Below, piece by piece: positions 28,744 through 38,600 of a stretch of 64,000 nt of DNA (position 1 is its first letter; every line of letters begins with the position of its first letter). Under the pieces are notes generated by a model, which did not search any database, was not told the origin of the DNA, and was given only the letters and a program-made list of their open reading frames with translations. The stretch covers positions 682,001 to 746,000 of the forward strand of contig DASUNM010000023.1 in the NCBI GenBank assembly GCA_036277115.1, in the 5' to 3' direction. The position numbers and the translations under genes were made by a program. The stretch is from Pyrinomonadaceae bacterium. Lineage in GTDB: Bacteria > Acidobacteriota > Blastocatellia > Pyrinomonadales > Pyrinomonadaceae.

Positions 28744-31557
28744 CTAGAAATCTTTGATCAGAATAATGTCCGAAGAGGATGTCCCGCGCGTGATTGCGAA
28801 CTTCCTGAAGTCACGTGAAGGCGCGAAGTTGTAAGAGTTTTCGGACGTGAATTTGGTCAATTGCTTCGGTTCTCCGCCGTCGATTGGTTTGCTCCAAAGG
28901 TTATCAACGTCTGCCTTCTTCATGTTAAAGATGGCGGTCTGCTCATCGGTTAATACCGCTCGATTCACGCCGTCAGGCAAATCAAAAACCTTCACCAGTT
29001 GGCCCGTATCGAACGTCACAATTGCGCCCCGCCACCGCGGCGGACTGATTTGGTCGTCGAAATATTCTCCATAGATTTTTGTTCCGTCAGGCAAAAATCC
29101 CGCCGCTTGGAAGGCCAGGTCAGTGACCTTTGTCGGCTCGCCACCGTCAATCGAAACTTTCCACTGCCGCGGAGTCCCTGTTTTGAACGAGCCGAAAGCC
29201 ACCCATTTCCCATCCGGAGAGACCCTCGGCCGGAAATGAAAGTAGTCACCGCGCGCGAGCGGAATGGCATTGGTGCCGTCGATGTTCATCCGCCAGACTT
29301 CATCGTTGCCGCCAGCCTGGGCGGAGGTGTACACGATGTAACGGCCGTCTGGTGAGACATCGATATTCGCTTCAGAAGCTGCGTTACTGGTCAGCTGCCG
29401 TTTGCCTGATCCATCTTCGTTCATGATCCAGATGTCCAGGTTGTCACCCGTCTTCGCGACGTAAACAATGTGGCCGTCAGGAGTCCAGGCGATGCCGCTC
29501 TCACCGTCGGCCTTACCATCCGTCAGTTGCGTGGCTCCGGTTTCGCCCAGCGCTGCCAACCAAATCCGCGAGGATCGTTCCGTAACCAGAGTCATGATGG
29601 TGGAAGAATCAGCGGTCAGCCCAAAACTTGACGAGCCATACTCTGCCAGGTCATTAGTGACTCGGCTGACTTCGCCGCCGGGGTAAGACACGCGCCATAT
29701 TTGAGGTGTACTGACAGTGCGCTCCCGGGCATTCACCACCAGCCCGCTGCCGTCTTTTAACCACATCGGCCGGGCAATATCACCATACCAATTGAATGAC
29801 GTGAGCGGTTTTTCGCTGCCGCCACCGGCCGGGATTTCGACCAAACTGAATTTTGTCCCGCCGGTATCGGTGCCAACCGGACATGCTATTCGGCTCCCGT
29901 CCGGGGACCAGGCCGGAATACCGAGGTAATAATCATTGCCGCTTCGTTTCGCGATCCTTTGTGGCTCGCCACCGTCCAGGTTTCCAATGAGAACTTCAGA
30001 TTCCCCGGTCTTTGCGTAATCACGGAAAAGCGCGAACCGCTTACCATCAGGCGCAAAGCCGATGATCGAACTAATATGTTCGAGAATCTTGCGTGGGTCT
30101 CTTCCGCCTATTACTGGAACCTGATACAGAGTACCAAGCGGACTATCCTCGCGATGGTAGAAGTTGTAGTAGACAAGTTCGCTATCGGGCGAGAAGACCG
30201 TGCCGCTGATGTTGGCATTGGCAACCGGCGCGACGATTTCACGATCGCTGCCGGTCGAAACCTGGCGCAGATGCAGGCTGACGGTCTCTTTCTGATAAAC
30301 CGCATAGGCCACGTACTTTCCATCGGGCGAAATTGATGCGTTACCGACGCCCTTAATTCCGGTCACGAGCCGCGAGATCTTCATCTGGCCGGACGAGGTC
30401 GATTTTTCGCGGCCGCCAAACTTTGAGAACAGATAAATGCCGGCTATCAATGCGACTGCGACAACTCCGACCCCAATCAAGATCCCTTTCTTGTGACGGC
30501 CGATTTGCGTCGCGAGGTATTCCGCGCTCGATGGGTGCGCGGAAGTGGCCGCCGGTGACAGACTAGTCACCGCCGCCTGGCTCTCAAGTGACGAAGGACT
30601 AGCGACGGAATGAGCTATCGATGAACTCGAGGGCGGCGGCACAGTGGTATTGATGCCGACGGCATTCTGTAATTCACGCCGCACGTCTTTAATTTCAAGC
30701 GCGACATCCTTGATCGTTTGGTACCGCTCGTCAGGATCCTTGGCGAGACATCGCCGCACGATTCGCTGTAAATCGGCCGGAGCGTTCGGCGCGAGCGTGG
30801 CGATCGCCTCAGGCGGCTCACGAATGATCTTGTTCAGCGCGTCGATCGTGTCTTTGCCTTCGAAAGCCTTCCGGCCGGTAATCGCTTCATAAAGAATGCA
30901 GCCGAGTGAAAAGACGTCCGAGCGATGGTCGATCTCGTTCACCTCTCCCCGCGCCTGTTCCGGCGACATGTATCCGACGGTCCCCAGCACCGCGCCCGGG
31001 GTCGAGTAATGCTGCATCAGCGCCGTGGCGACTTCGCTTCGTCCGTCACTCGCGCGCTGGCCTGAGAGGCTTTGCGGCTCAATCAATTTCGCGAGGCCAA
31101 AGTCCAGGGTCTTCGCGTGACCTTCGCGCGTGACCATGATGTTGTCCGGCTTCAGATCGCGATGCACGATACCGGCCGCGTGTGCTTTGGCCAGACCTTC
31201 AGCCACGTGTTGCAGCCAGCGCAGAAGTTTCGCCAGGTCCGTGTGCCGATCGTGAATCAGTTGACGCAGCGTGTAGCCGTCAACGTATTCCATCGCGATA
31301 AAGCTGATGCCGTCGTGCTCGCCGATTTCGTAAATGTGCGCAATGTTCGGATGGTTCAGCGCCGCCGCGGCCTTTGCTTCCTGCGTAAAGCGGCGCATGC
31401 GGTCCTGATTCGCGGCCAGTTCAGCCGGCAGTACTTTCAGCGCGAGCTTGCGCCCGAGCCTCTCGTCGAGCGCCAGGTACACTTCGCCCATCCCGCCTTC
31501 GCCGAGCTTCGACTGAATTTTGTAATGACCGAGTTCTGTGCCCGATGAAAGACCCAT
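28744..31557 (-). CDS. transmembrane Ser/Thr kinase with PD40 (TolB-like) propeller
   Basis: 937 aa. The Hanks-type kinase domain (residues 12-280) is complete: glycine loop [11 protein letters not shown]41, HRD D134 and DFG D152. A Ser/Pro-rich linker leads to one membrane helix at about 355-380 (KGILIGVGVVAVALIAGIYLF). The C-terminal half has repeated SPDGKYVAY / TPDGHIVYV PD40 blades of an extracytoplasmic TolB-like propeller, presumably the sensor. It is convergent with the DUF4126 gene. Its substrate is unknown. The three other kinases in the window share the kinase half but not always the sensor. Confidence 0.93.
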   Translation of the reverse strand: MGLSSGTELGHYKIQSKLGEGGMGEVYLALDERLGRKLALKVLPAELAANQDRMRRFTQEAKAAAALNHPNIAHIYEIGEHDGISFIAMEYVDGYTLRQLIHDRHTDLAKLLRWLQHVAEGLAKAHAAGIVHRDLKPDNIMVTREGHAKTLDFGLAKLIEPQSLSGQRASDGRSEVATALMQHYSTPGAVLGTVGYMSPEQARGEVNEIDHRSDVFSLGCILYEAITGRKAFEGKDTIDALNKIIREPPEAIATLAPNAPADLQRIVRRCLAKDPDERYQTIKDVALEIKDVRRELQNAVGINTTVPPPSSSSIAHSVASPSSLESQAAVTSLSPAATSAHPSSAEYLATQIGRHKKGILIGVGVVAVALIAGIYLFSKFGGREKSTSSGQMKISRLVTGIKGVGNASISPDGKYVAYAVYQKETVSLHLRQVSTGSDREIVAPVANANISGTVFSPDSELVYYNFYHREDSPLGTLYQVPVIGGRDPRKILEHISSIIGFAPDGKRFALFRDYAKTGESEVLIGNLDGGEPQRIAKRSGNDYYLGIPAWSPDGSRIACPVGTDTGGTKFSLVEIPAGGGSEKPLTSFNWYGDIARPMWLKDGSGLVVNARERTVSTPQIWRVSYPGGEVSRVTNDLAEYGSSSFGLTADSSTIMTLVTERSSRIWLAALGETGATQLTDGKADGESGIAWTPDGHIVYVAKTGDNLDIWIMNEDGSGKRQLTSNAASEANIDVSPDGRYIVYTSAQAGGNDEVWRMNIDGTNAIPLARGDYFHFRPRVSPDGKWVAFGSFKTGTPRQWKVSIDGGEPTKVTDLAFQAAGFLPDGTKIYGEYFDDQISPPRWRGAIVTFDTGQLVKVFDLPDGVNRAVLTDEQTAIFNMKKADVDNLWSKPIDGGEPKQLTKFTSENSYNFAPSRDFRKFAITRGTSSSDIILIKDF

Positions 31558-31698
31558 AGTTCCGACTGTGAGCGATTTTATCGGAGTGATAACCGGGAGG
31601 CTAGTTTTAGCTGCGAGAGCTCACTGAGGCCACGACGCGGTTTGCGGGCCCCGCGCCCGGCCCCATTTGTTCAAGCAAATCAGAAGGCAGCTTCAAGC

Positions 31699-33138
31699 TT
31701 ATCCTCTGCGACGGATCGAGTAGAGATGATGTTCCGTGCGGATCAGCAAGCGCTCTCCCACGATCGCGGGCGACGCCATGGTGAAATCGTCCAGATCATT
31801 CACATGCAATAACTTGAATTCATCGCCCGTTGACACGACGAAGGTCTGGCCTTCCTCGCTTAAACAGAAGAGCTTGCCGTTGTAAGCCCAGGGCGACGTC
31901 GTGAAAGCGGTCGCGGCCGGATCGATTCGTGTCTTGTAGATCTGCTTGCCGGTCTTGGCATCAAAGCGGGTAAGGATCCCGGTATGAGTCAAGGCGTAGA
32001 TGGCGCCTTCGTAAGCCAGCGACGAAGGCAGGTACGTGCCGGCCCGCTCTTGAGCCCAAACGATGTGTTCATTTGAAACCTGATCTTTTTTGAGCGAGAT
32101 GTCGCCTTTGGCACCCGGACGAATCGCGTATAGGGTTCGCCCTGCTCCGGCATTAAGATAGAGCAATCCGTCGTACGCGAAGGGCGTCGGGATGGCATTC
32201 CCTGCCATGCCGGACAATCGCCACAATTCTTTCCCTGCGAGGTCATAACTAATCGCTTCGCCAGGTCCCATCGCCACAATTTCAGTGTTTGTCCCGTGGC
32301 GCCAAATGTACGGCGTGGACCATCCCGACCGTATCGGGGATCCCTTAGCGATGTCGCGGTTCGTGCGCCAGACTTGCTTGCCTGTCCGTTTGTCGAAGGC
32401 CGCGATGTATTGCTGCTTCTCGTTGTCGCTAACGACTACCAGAAGATTTCCGGCCAGCGCCGGCGAGCCGCCGGTACCGAAATCGAGGTAAATCGGGTTC
32501 GCCTCGAGCGGTGTCGTCCACACCTGTTTGCCTTTCAAATCAAAGGCCCATAACCCGAGGTTCCCAACGAAAACGTAAATGAATTTGCCGTCGGTGACCG
32601 GCGTCTCTGAGACAAAGCTGTTCTTACGGTGACGCCCGCCCGGAGGTTGACCTTTATAGAATTCCTTCTGCCACTCAATTTTGCCGCTCTTCAGGTCAAG
32701 ACTATAGACGAAGTAATGCAGCATCACTTCTTTCGGCAGCTCGATGTCGCGTTCGGTGAGGCGCTTCATGATTTCCGCCTGCGACAGTCCCTGTTTCTGC
32801 AATTCGGCGGCGTATTCGTTGCTGTAGTCGGTTCCGATTTGCGGCGGCTTGGACTTTCCCTCAGTGGTCACGCTGGTCACATAAACCTTGCCGCCGGTCA
32901 CAATCGGCGACGACCACCCGCGGCCGGGAATCTCGCGCGACCACTCCACGTTTTCTGTTTTCGACCAGCGATCGGCAAGCTTCGCATGCTTGCCCACGGG
33001 ATTTGATTCCGGCCCGCGGAACTGCGGCCAATCTTTGGGCTGGCCCCAGACCGTTAACGGCACGGCCAGCAGCACGGCGAACAGCAAACCAGCAAACGAC
33101 AGAGGGGAGCCTGGGTTAACTTTGCGAATAATTTTCAC
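31699..33138 (-). CDS. secreted quinoprotein-like (PQQ/BamB-type) beta-propeller
   Basis: 479 aa with a GTG start at 33,138 preceded by AAAGGA. A signal peptide covers residues 1-32. The mature part opens with DWPQFRGPESNP, the signature of exported PQQ-like propellers of Acidobacteria and Planctomycetes, then WSREIPGRGWSSP and repeated FDKRTGKQVWR / FDAKTGKQIYK blades. Metal and PQQ ligands of true dehydrogenases are not obvious, so it may be structural or binding. It is a paralogue of the 33,906-35,261 gene, with a decayed gene between the two. Confidence 0.87.
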   Translation of the reverse strand: MKIIRKVNPGSPLSFAGLLFAVLLAVPLTVWGQPKDWPQFRGPESNPVGKHAKLADRWSKTENVEWSREIPGRGWSSPIVTGGKVYVTSVTTEGKSKPPQIGTDYSNEYAAELQKQGLSQAEIMKRLTERDIELPKEVMLHYFVYSLDLKSGKIEWQKEFYKGQPPGGRHRKNSFVSETPVTDGKFIYVFVGNLGLWAFDLKGKQVWTTPLEANPIYLDFGTGGSPALAGNLLVVVSDNEKQQYIAAFDKRTGKQVWRTNRDIAKGSPIRSGWSTPYIWRHGTNTEIVAMGPGEAISYDLAGKELWRLSGMAGNAIPTPFAYDGLLYLNAGAGRTLYAIRPGAKGDISLKKDQVSNEHIVWAQERAGTYLPSSLAYEGAIYALTHTGILTRFDAKTGKQIYKTRIDPAATAFTTSPWAYNGKLFCLSEEGQTFVVSTGDEFKLLHVNDLDDFTMASPAIVGERLLIRTEHHLYSIRRRG

Positions 33139-33293
33139 GGTAGTCCTTTCGAATTTTTGATTTCCGCAGCAGGCGATTCGGTTACAAGTCCAGCCTCATC
33201 GACGCGACAATACTTCTTCGTCCGTAATACGGTTAGATCGGGGACAGCGTTTCATTTTGGAGTGCTGCGACCTGTCGCAGCTTTCATTTCAAG

Positions 33294-33891
33294 TCACGGC
33301 TGAAGTCCCATCCGCCGCACAAGGTCGGCGTAGCGCGGGTCTGTGCGGAGGTCACGGCGTAGCCATAACCCAGGCTGCTTAAGAATAGGCCTGACCTGTT
33401 CGATAATTCGACCGATTTTTGGAACTCCGCCATGGCCTCTTTATATCGCTTTTGCTTGATGTAGACATGGCCGAGATTCGCATGCGCCGGTGAAAAGTTC
33501 GGGTCCAGTCTATCGCTTTCTTGAACTCGCCAACGGCGGCTTCCTCATTATTATTCAGCAGATACGTCATCGCGACGTTGCTGCCGATATTCGCTGACAG
33601 CGGGTCAAGTTCTTGGGCCCGTTTCATTTCCCTTAGAGATCCATCGAATTGCCGTTTTGCCCTGAAAGTGATCGAGTACCAATGAGTGGGACGATTAATC
33701 TCTGGAGACGTCGACGTGTGCGGCAGAATACTTGTATGAACTTCGCTTGCGTCCGCGGACGAGCCAAGCTGCGCAGTTCCTGCTTCACCCGCGAGGCCGG
33801 ACGATTCAGTGACGAGCGTCGCGCCGTCGACCCGACAGAACTTCAGCGTCCCGTCGGTCTCAACGCGATTACATTGCGGGCATTTTTTCAT
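33294..33891 (-). pseudogene. decayed zinc-ribbon/TPR regulator gene
   Basis: The N-terminal 35 residues are an intact zinc ribbon (MKKCPQCNRVETDG...FCRVDGATL) followed by the usual linker (TSILPHTSTS). The sequence then jumps straight into the last TPRs (REMKRAQELDPLSANIG), so a large middle part is missing. A one-base loss near 33,507-33,512 shifts the frame: the second frame reads LDPNFSPAHANLGHVYIKQK and KEAMAEFQKSVEL. A further disruption near 33,360 moves to a third frame that ends DPRYADLVRRMGLQP at TGA 33,294, the normal C-terminus of these TPR proteins. ATG is at 33,891. It lies between two quinoprotein paralogues. Confidence 0.8.
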
Positions 33892-33905
33892 TTTGCTGAT
33901 TCAGT

Positions 33906-35261
33906 CTAACCCCGACTGATGCAGTAGAGCGTGCTTTGTCCGCGCAGGAGCAACTCTCCGTTCGCAATCACGGGAGAGGCGATGAACACCTGGTCCGCGA
34001 GCGTATTGGTGGCTAACACTTCCAGCTTCTCGCCCATCCTGAGCACGACCACATCGCCATCTTCCGTCGCCAGGTACAGCTTGCCGTTCGCCCCGACCGG
34101 CGAAGCTTTGAAGTTGTAGGCTTTGGGCAGACGCGTTTGCGCAAAGAAGGCTTCGCCAGTGGTTGCGTTGTAAGCACTGAGCAACCCGTTGTCGGTCACG
34201 AAGAAGAGTTTGTTGTCATGCAACACCGGCGAGGTCGTATACGCCAGGCCGCGCGTGTGGCTCCAGAGGACTGAGTCAGTGCCCGTGAGGTCGCCTTCCT
34301 TGCCCAACTTGATGGCCATCAAGCGCGGATCGCGAAATCCACTCATCACGTAAAGAATTTCATTCTGATAGGCAGGCATCGGAACCACATTCCCGCCCAG
34401 GCCGGCGACCTCCCAAATCACTTTGCCGGTTTCAGGATCGTAACTGCGGACTTTTTTGGTCGCGGCCACGATCACCTGGCGGCGGCCCGCGTGCTCGATT
34501 GCCAACGGCGTGCTCCAGGAAGTGAGTTCGTCCCGCGTCACGCGCCAAAGTTCTTTTCCGGTTCGCTTGTCGACCGCCACCATGAACGATCCCGCTTCGT
34601 GATCGAAGACCAGGAAAAGCCGGTTACCGTCGAGCAGCGGCGCCGTGCCTTCACCAAAACCCAACTTGATTTTCATCTGCACGCCGAAGTCTTTTTGCCA
34701 AACCAGCTTTCCGCTGAAGTCGTAAGCATAGAGACCTCGCGATCCGAAAAACGCATAGACATGCTTGCCGTCCGTGACCGGCGAGTTCGAAGCGAAGCTT
34801 CCATAAACGCGGTGATAGCCCTCGTGTGGAGCGGCAACGGTGGCGGTTTTTTGCCACAGGATTTTCCCAGTTTTGCGATCCAGGCACAGCACTTCGAACC
34901 GTTGCTCCGGCTGAGGCGCAGTGTCGCCGCCGGCGCCCCGACCGCGTCGGCCTTCACCTTGAACTTCTGGAGATGGCGGGGGGACGGGTGCGGCCGGCTT
35001 GCCCGTGGGAATGGCGGTGGTGAGGAATATTAGATCGCCCCACACCACCGGCGTCGAATGGCCTTTTCCCGGAATCTCCGTCTTCCATTTGACGTTGCTG
35101 GTGTCGCTCCAGGTGGTGGGCGCATCACCGCGCGCCATGCCGTTAAAGAAAGGTCCTCGCCACTGTGGCCAATGCCCAAGCTGCGGCGCCTGCGCGGGAA
35201 CCGATAGGTATGCAAGCAGCAATAGAAGTGAGGTCCGGATCGCTTTCGGAACGCTCTTCAT
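33906..35261 (-). CDS. secreted quinoprotein-like (PQQ/BamB-type) beta-propeller
   Basis: 451 aa from ATG 35,261 with AGGAG 7 nt upstream; the GTG at 35,297 is not supported. A signal peptide ends near LSVPAQA. The mature protein begins HWPQFRGPFFNG and carries propeller blades such as LDRKTGKILWQ, VDKRTGKELWR and YDPETGKVIWE. A Pro/Gly/Arg-rich insert is at about residues 85-105. It is probably an extracytoplasmic binding or scaffold protein; quinoprotein dehydrogenase activity cannot be shown. It stops 15 bp before the decayed zinc-ribbon gene. Confidence 0.87.
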   Translation of the reverse strand: MKSVPKAIRTSLLLLLAYLSVPAQAPQLGHWPQWRGPFFNGMARGDAPTTWSDTSNVKWKTEIPGKGHSTPVVWGDLIFLTTAIPTGKPAAPVPPPSPEVQGEGRRGRGAGGDTAPQPEQRFEVLCLDRKTGKILWQKTATVAAPHEGYHRVYGSFASNSPVTDGKHVYAFFGSRGLYAYDFSGKLVWQKDFGVQMKIKLGFGEGTAPLLDGNRLFLVFDHEAGSFMVAVDKRTGKELWRVTRDELTSWSTPLAIEHAGRRQVIVAATKKVRSYDPETGKVIWEVAGLGGNVVPMPAYQNEILYVMSGFRDPRLMAIKLGKEGDLTGTDSVLWSHTRGLAYTTSPVLHDNKLFFVTDNGLLSAYNATTGEAFFAQTRLPKAYNFKASPVGANGKLYLATEDGDVVVLRMGEKLEVLATNTLADQVFIASPVIANGELLLRGQSTLYCISRG

Positions 35262-35368
35262 TTTATTCTCCTTATCTGCCAAATTCAGGCGCTTCACGAA
35301 TGCGCATGACGGTTGTCGCCGAAGTAAGAAAAGCTCTCATCCGAGGTAGTGCTAACCTACTCAAATCC

Positions 35369-35624
35369 GCTTTGCCTCAATAAGCAGAGATTTCCAAGCC
35401 TCTCATTAACACCGGGCTTCAGCCCGGTGATCTTCGGCAGGGAGAGATCCGTGTAACCGTTTTACGGTTTACCTTCTCAACGAACCGAGAGAGCTGATCA
35501 TGATCCAGTTACTTCTGCACCTACAGAAACCGTTGAAACGGTTCCTTTTACTTTGCGGCGTAGGCTCACCGGGCTGAAGCCCGGTGTGAATGACAGGCAG
35601 AACCTTCAGACCATGAACTTCAGC
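35369..35624. repeat. composite hairpin element, copy B
   Basis: The same layout as copy A at 10.8 kb: flank GCTTTGCCTCAATAAGCAGA, then CACCGGGCTTCAGCCCGGTG-type, ACCGTTTTACGGT, ACCGTTGAAACGGT and CACCGGGCTGAAGCCCGGTG palindromes, then a flank GGCAGAACCTTCAGACCATG. The central 35,404-35,595 part is bounded by the inverted ends TCATTAACACCGGG and CCCGGTGTGAATGA. It fills the divergent/leader gap next to the sortilin-like gene; no gene is visible in 35,262-35,641. Confidence 0.8.
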
Positions 35625-35641
35625 CATCGAGCGAACCCTAC

Positions 35642-38600
35642 TTATGGTTGATCTTTCCATTCGGGAATCCGTCCCGGCGTCCAGGGAGCGCCGGCGGCTT
35701 CCATTTGCTTTTCCAGCCTCTGAAGATCGGACTCGATCAATTGACGTAGTCTCGTCAGCGTCCCTTCAAACTCAGCAGCGGCGGCGGCGTACTGATCGAA
35801 ATGAGTTTGCGTCGGCCGCTGTGTTGACAGGCGCTGGCCACCGACGATGCCGTTCACTCGCTGGCTAATCGAGGGTGGCAAGTTGATGTTGCGCGCGCGC
35901 AAGGCTTGATCCCCACGCAGCGCACGAAGAATGTCGTTCTTCCGTTTCTCCAGCTGCGCGGCTTCGTCCAACAGGGTCGCCGGAGCGTTCGGAGTTTCCA
36001 ATAACGCACGTCGAATTGCAGCGAGACGTGGCGTCAGCGCATTCGCGGCATCGAGCGAGCCCTGCACGGCGCGTTGCAGTCGCGCGACTCTTGTTTGAAA
36101 TTCAACCAGGGCCATGCGGTCGGCCTGCGTCATGCGCTCTTGACCCTCCACCACAACCTGGAAGGACTGCGGCTCGCCCATCGAAGTGGTGACGCTGTTC
36201 ACCCGCTTCGAGACCGACACCGTGTACGCGCCGGGCATCACCAGCGGCCCGCCGGGAGGTTCGGCAAATGGATCTTCAGTTTCAGGATTTGGCGGGGGCG
36301 GAAGATTCGCTGCCGGGTAGCGCAAGTCCCACGTCACCCGTTGTACTCCGGCTGTCACCGGCCCGGTCAAACGCCGCACTACGCGACCGGATGAATCGGT
36401 AACCGTAAAAATGATTGCGGGCGGTTCTTCTTCTTCTTCCGCACTGAGTTCCGCGCGGCTCGGCAAAGTTATCGCCGCGCCACTACGGGTCGCGGCGCGC
36501 TCGGCCTCCTGGCGCTTCGCTTTTTTGGTCTTCAATTCTTCTTTTAAGTAATAGGTAAACGTGGCGCCGAACGGTGGATTGTCAGCCGTGTAGAACGACT
36601 CACCCTGAAAACTTTTGCCGCGGCCGCCCAGCGGTTGCGACTGGATATACATCAACGCGTCCTTAACTGAAAACAGCGCGTCGTTCCTTAACATCGCGGG
36701 CGTTATCGAGCGCAGCGCCGTGTAGTTATCAAGGATGTAGATGCCCCGACCGAACGTTCCCAGTACGAGATCGTTTTCGCGTCGCTGAATCACGATGTCG
36801 CGCACCTGAATCGTCGGCAGGCCGCCACGTAACTGAACCCATTTCTGACCGCCGTCCACCGTAAAGAAAAGACCAAACTCAGTTCCGGCAAAGAGCAAAT
36901 TCCGGTTCACATGGTCTTCAGCGATTCCCCAAACCGGCTGATTGGCCGGGAGGTTACTCTTGATCGAGGTCCAGGTTCTGCCGGCATCCGTGCTCTTGAA
37001 GAGATAGGGTTTGAAGTCGGCGTTCTGATGATTCTCAAACGCGACGTAGACGGTGTTAGCGTCGTGAACTGAAGTGATGATGCGGCTCACGTAAGCCAGT
37101 TCCGGGACGTCGCCAATCTTTTCAACCTTGCGCCAGTTCCGACCTCCATCTTCAGTGATCTGGACCAGTCCGTCGTCAGTTCCGACATAGATCAGGCCTT
37201 CCTTTTTGGGCGATTCAGCCAGGGCCGAAGCATTCCCGAAGTGGGCCGTTGAAGCATTCTTCGCCACTGCGTCCATGCTCCACACCTTCCCCATGACCGG
37301 CAGCTTGTCGCGATCCAGATCGCGGGACAATTGGCCGCTCACTAATTTCCAGGTGTCGCCTCGATCATCGCTGCGAAACAGTTTGTCAGCGGCGAAATAG
37401 AGACGCGTGCGCGCGTGCGGACTGATGATGAAGGGCGAATCCCAATTCCAACGCAGCGCATCTTCGCCGCGGCCTTCCTGCGGTTGAATGCCGACACGCT
37501 CGCCAGTGCGTTTGTCGAAGCGCACCAGTCCACCATTTTGGCTCTCTGAATAAATCGTATTCGGATCTTCCGGATCGACCTGACTGCGAAAACCGTCGCC
37601 GCCCTGGGTCACAATCCAATCGGAATTCACAATGCCCGAAGCGCTGCGCGTGCGCGATGGCCCGCCGAAACTGTAATTGTCCTGCGTGCCCCCATAAACG
37701 TTATAAAAAGGAGTCGCATTGTCTGTGGTGATGTCGTAGAACTGGGTGATGGGCAGGTTGCTCTTGAAATGCCAGAAGGCGCCGCGGTCATAACTCTCAT
37801 AAACGCCGCCGTCGCATCCCACTAAATAATGATCGGTATTGGCCGGGTCGATCCAGATAATATGATTGTCAACGTGCTTGGACCGCTCGCCGAGCCGGCG
37901 CAATGTCCGGCCGCCATCATCTGAGACCATGAGAAAAACGTTCATTACGTAGATCCGATCGACGTCCTTTGGATCGGCGAAAATCTTTCCGTAATACATC
38001 GCGGTAGTATCAAACTCGTTGCGTCTTTCCCAACTGCCGCCGCGATCGCTCGAACGAAAGATTCCACCGCGGCGATCAGTTGATTCGATCGTTGCGTAGA
38101 TCACGTTTGAGTCGACCGGCGAGATCGCCAGGCCGATCCGGCCCATGTCGATGGTCGGCAAGCCGGCGCGCAGACGCGTCCAGGTCGCGCCGCCATCGGT
38201 TGATTTGTGAATGGCGCTTTCCGGCCCGCCGTTGATCAGCGTCCACATGTGACGGCGCCGCTGATACGAAGCTGCGTAAATCGTTTCGGGATTGTTCGGA
38301 TCGATGACGACGTCGGTGACGCCGGTGTGCTCGCTGATTTTTAGAACCTGCTTCCAGCTCTTGCCGCCGTCGGTGGTCTTGTAGAGTCCTCGGTCGCCGC
38401 CCGGTCCCCACAGCGGTCCCTGCGCTGCGACGTAAACGATGTTGGAATCCTTCGCATCGATGGCGATCTTCCCGATGTGCTCGGAGGCCTTCAGACCAAC
38501 ATTTCTCCAGGATCGGCCGCCATCGTCTGAACGATACAACCCGTTTCCATAAGAGACACTGCGCTGGCTGTTGTTTTCGCCGGTGCCGACCCAGACCGTG

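Noticed and set aside
31558-31698. Gap between the kinase and quinoprotein-like genes
   Set aside because: No repeat, terminator or promoter could be supported.
33379-33891. Intact 170-aa gene
   Set aside because: The C-terminal third is out of frame relative to recognisable TPR sequence, so it is better called a pseudogene.
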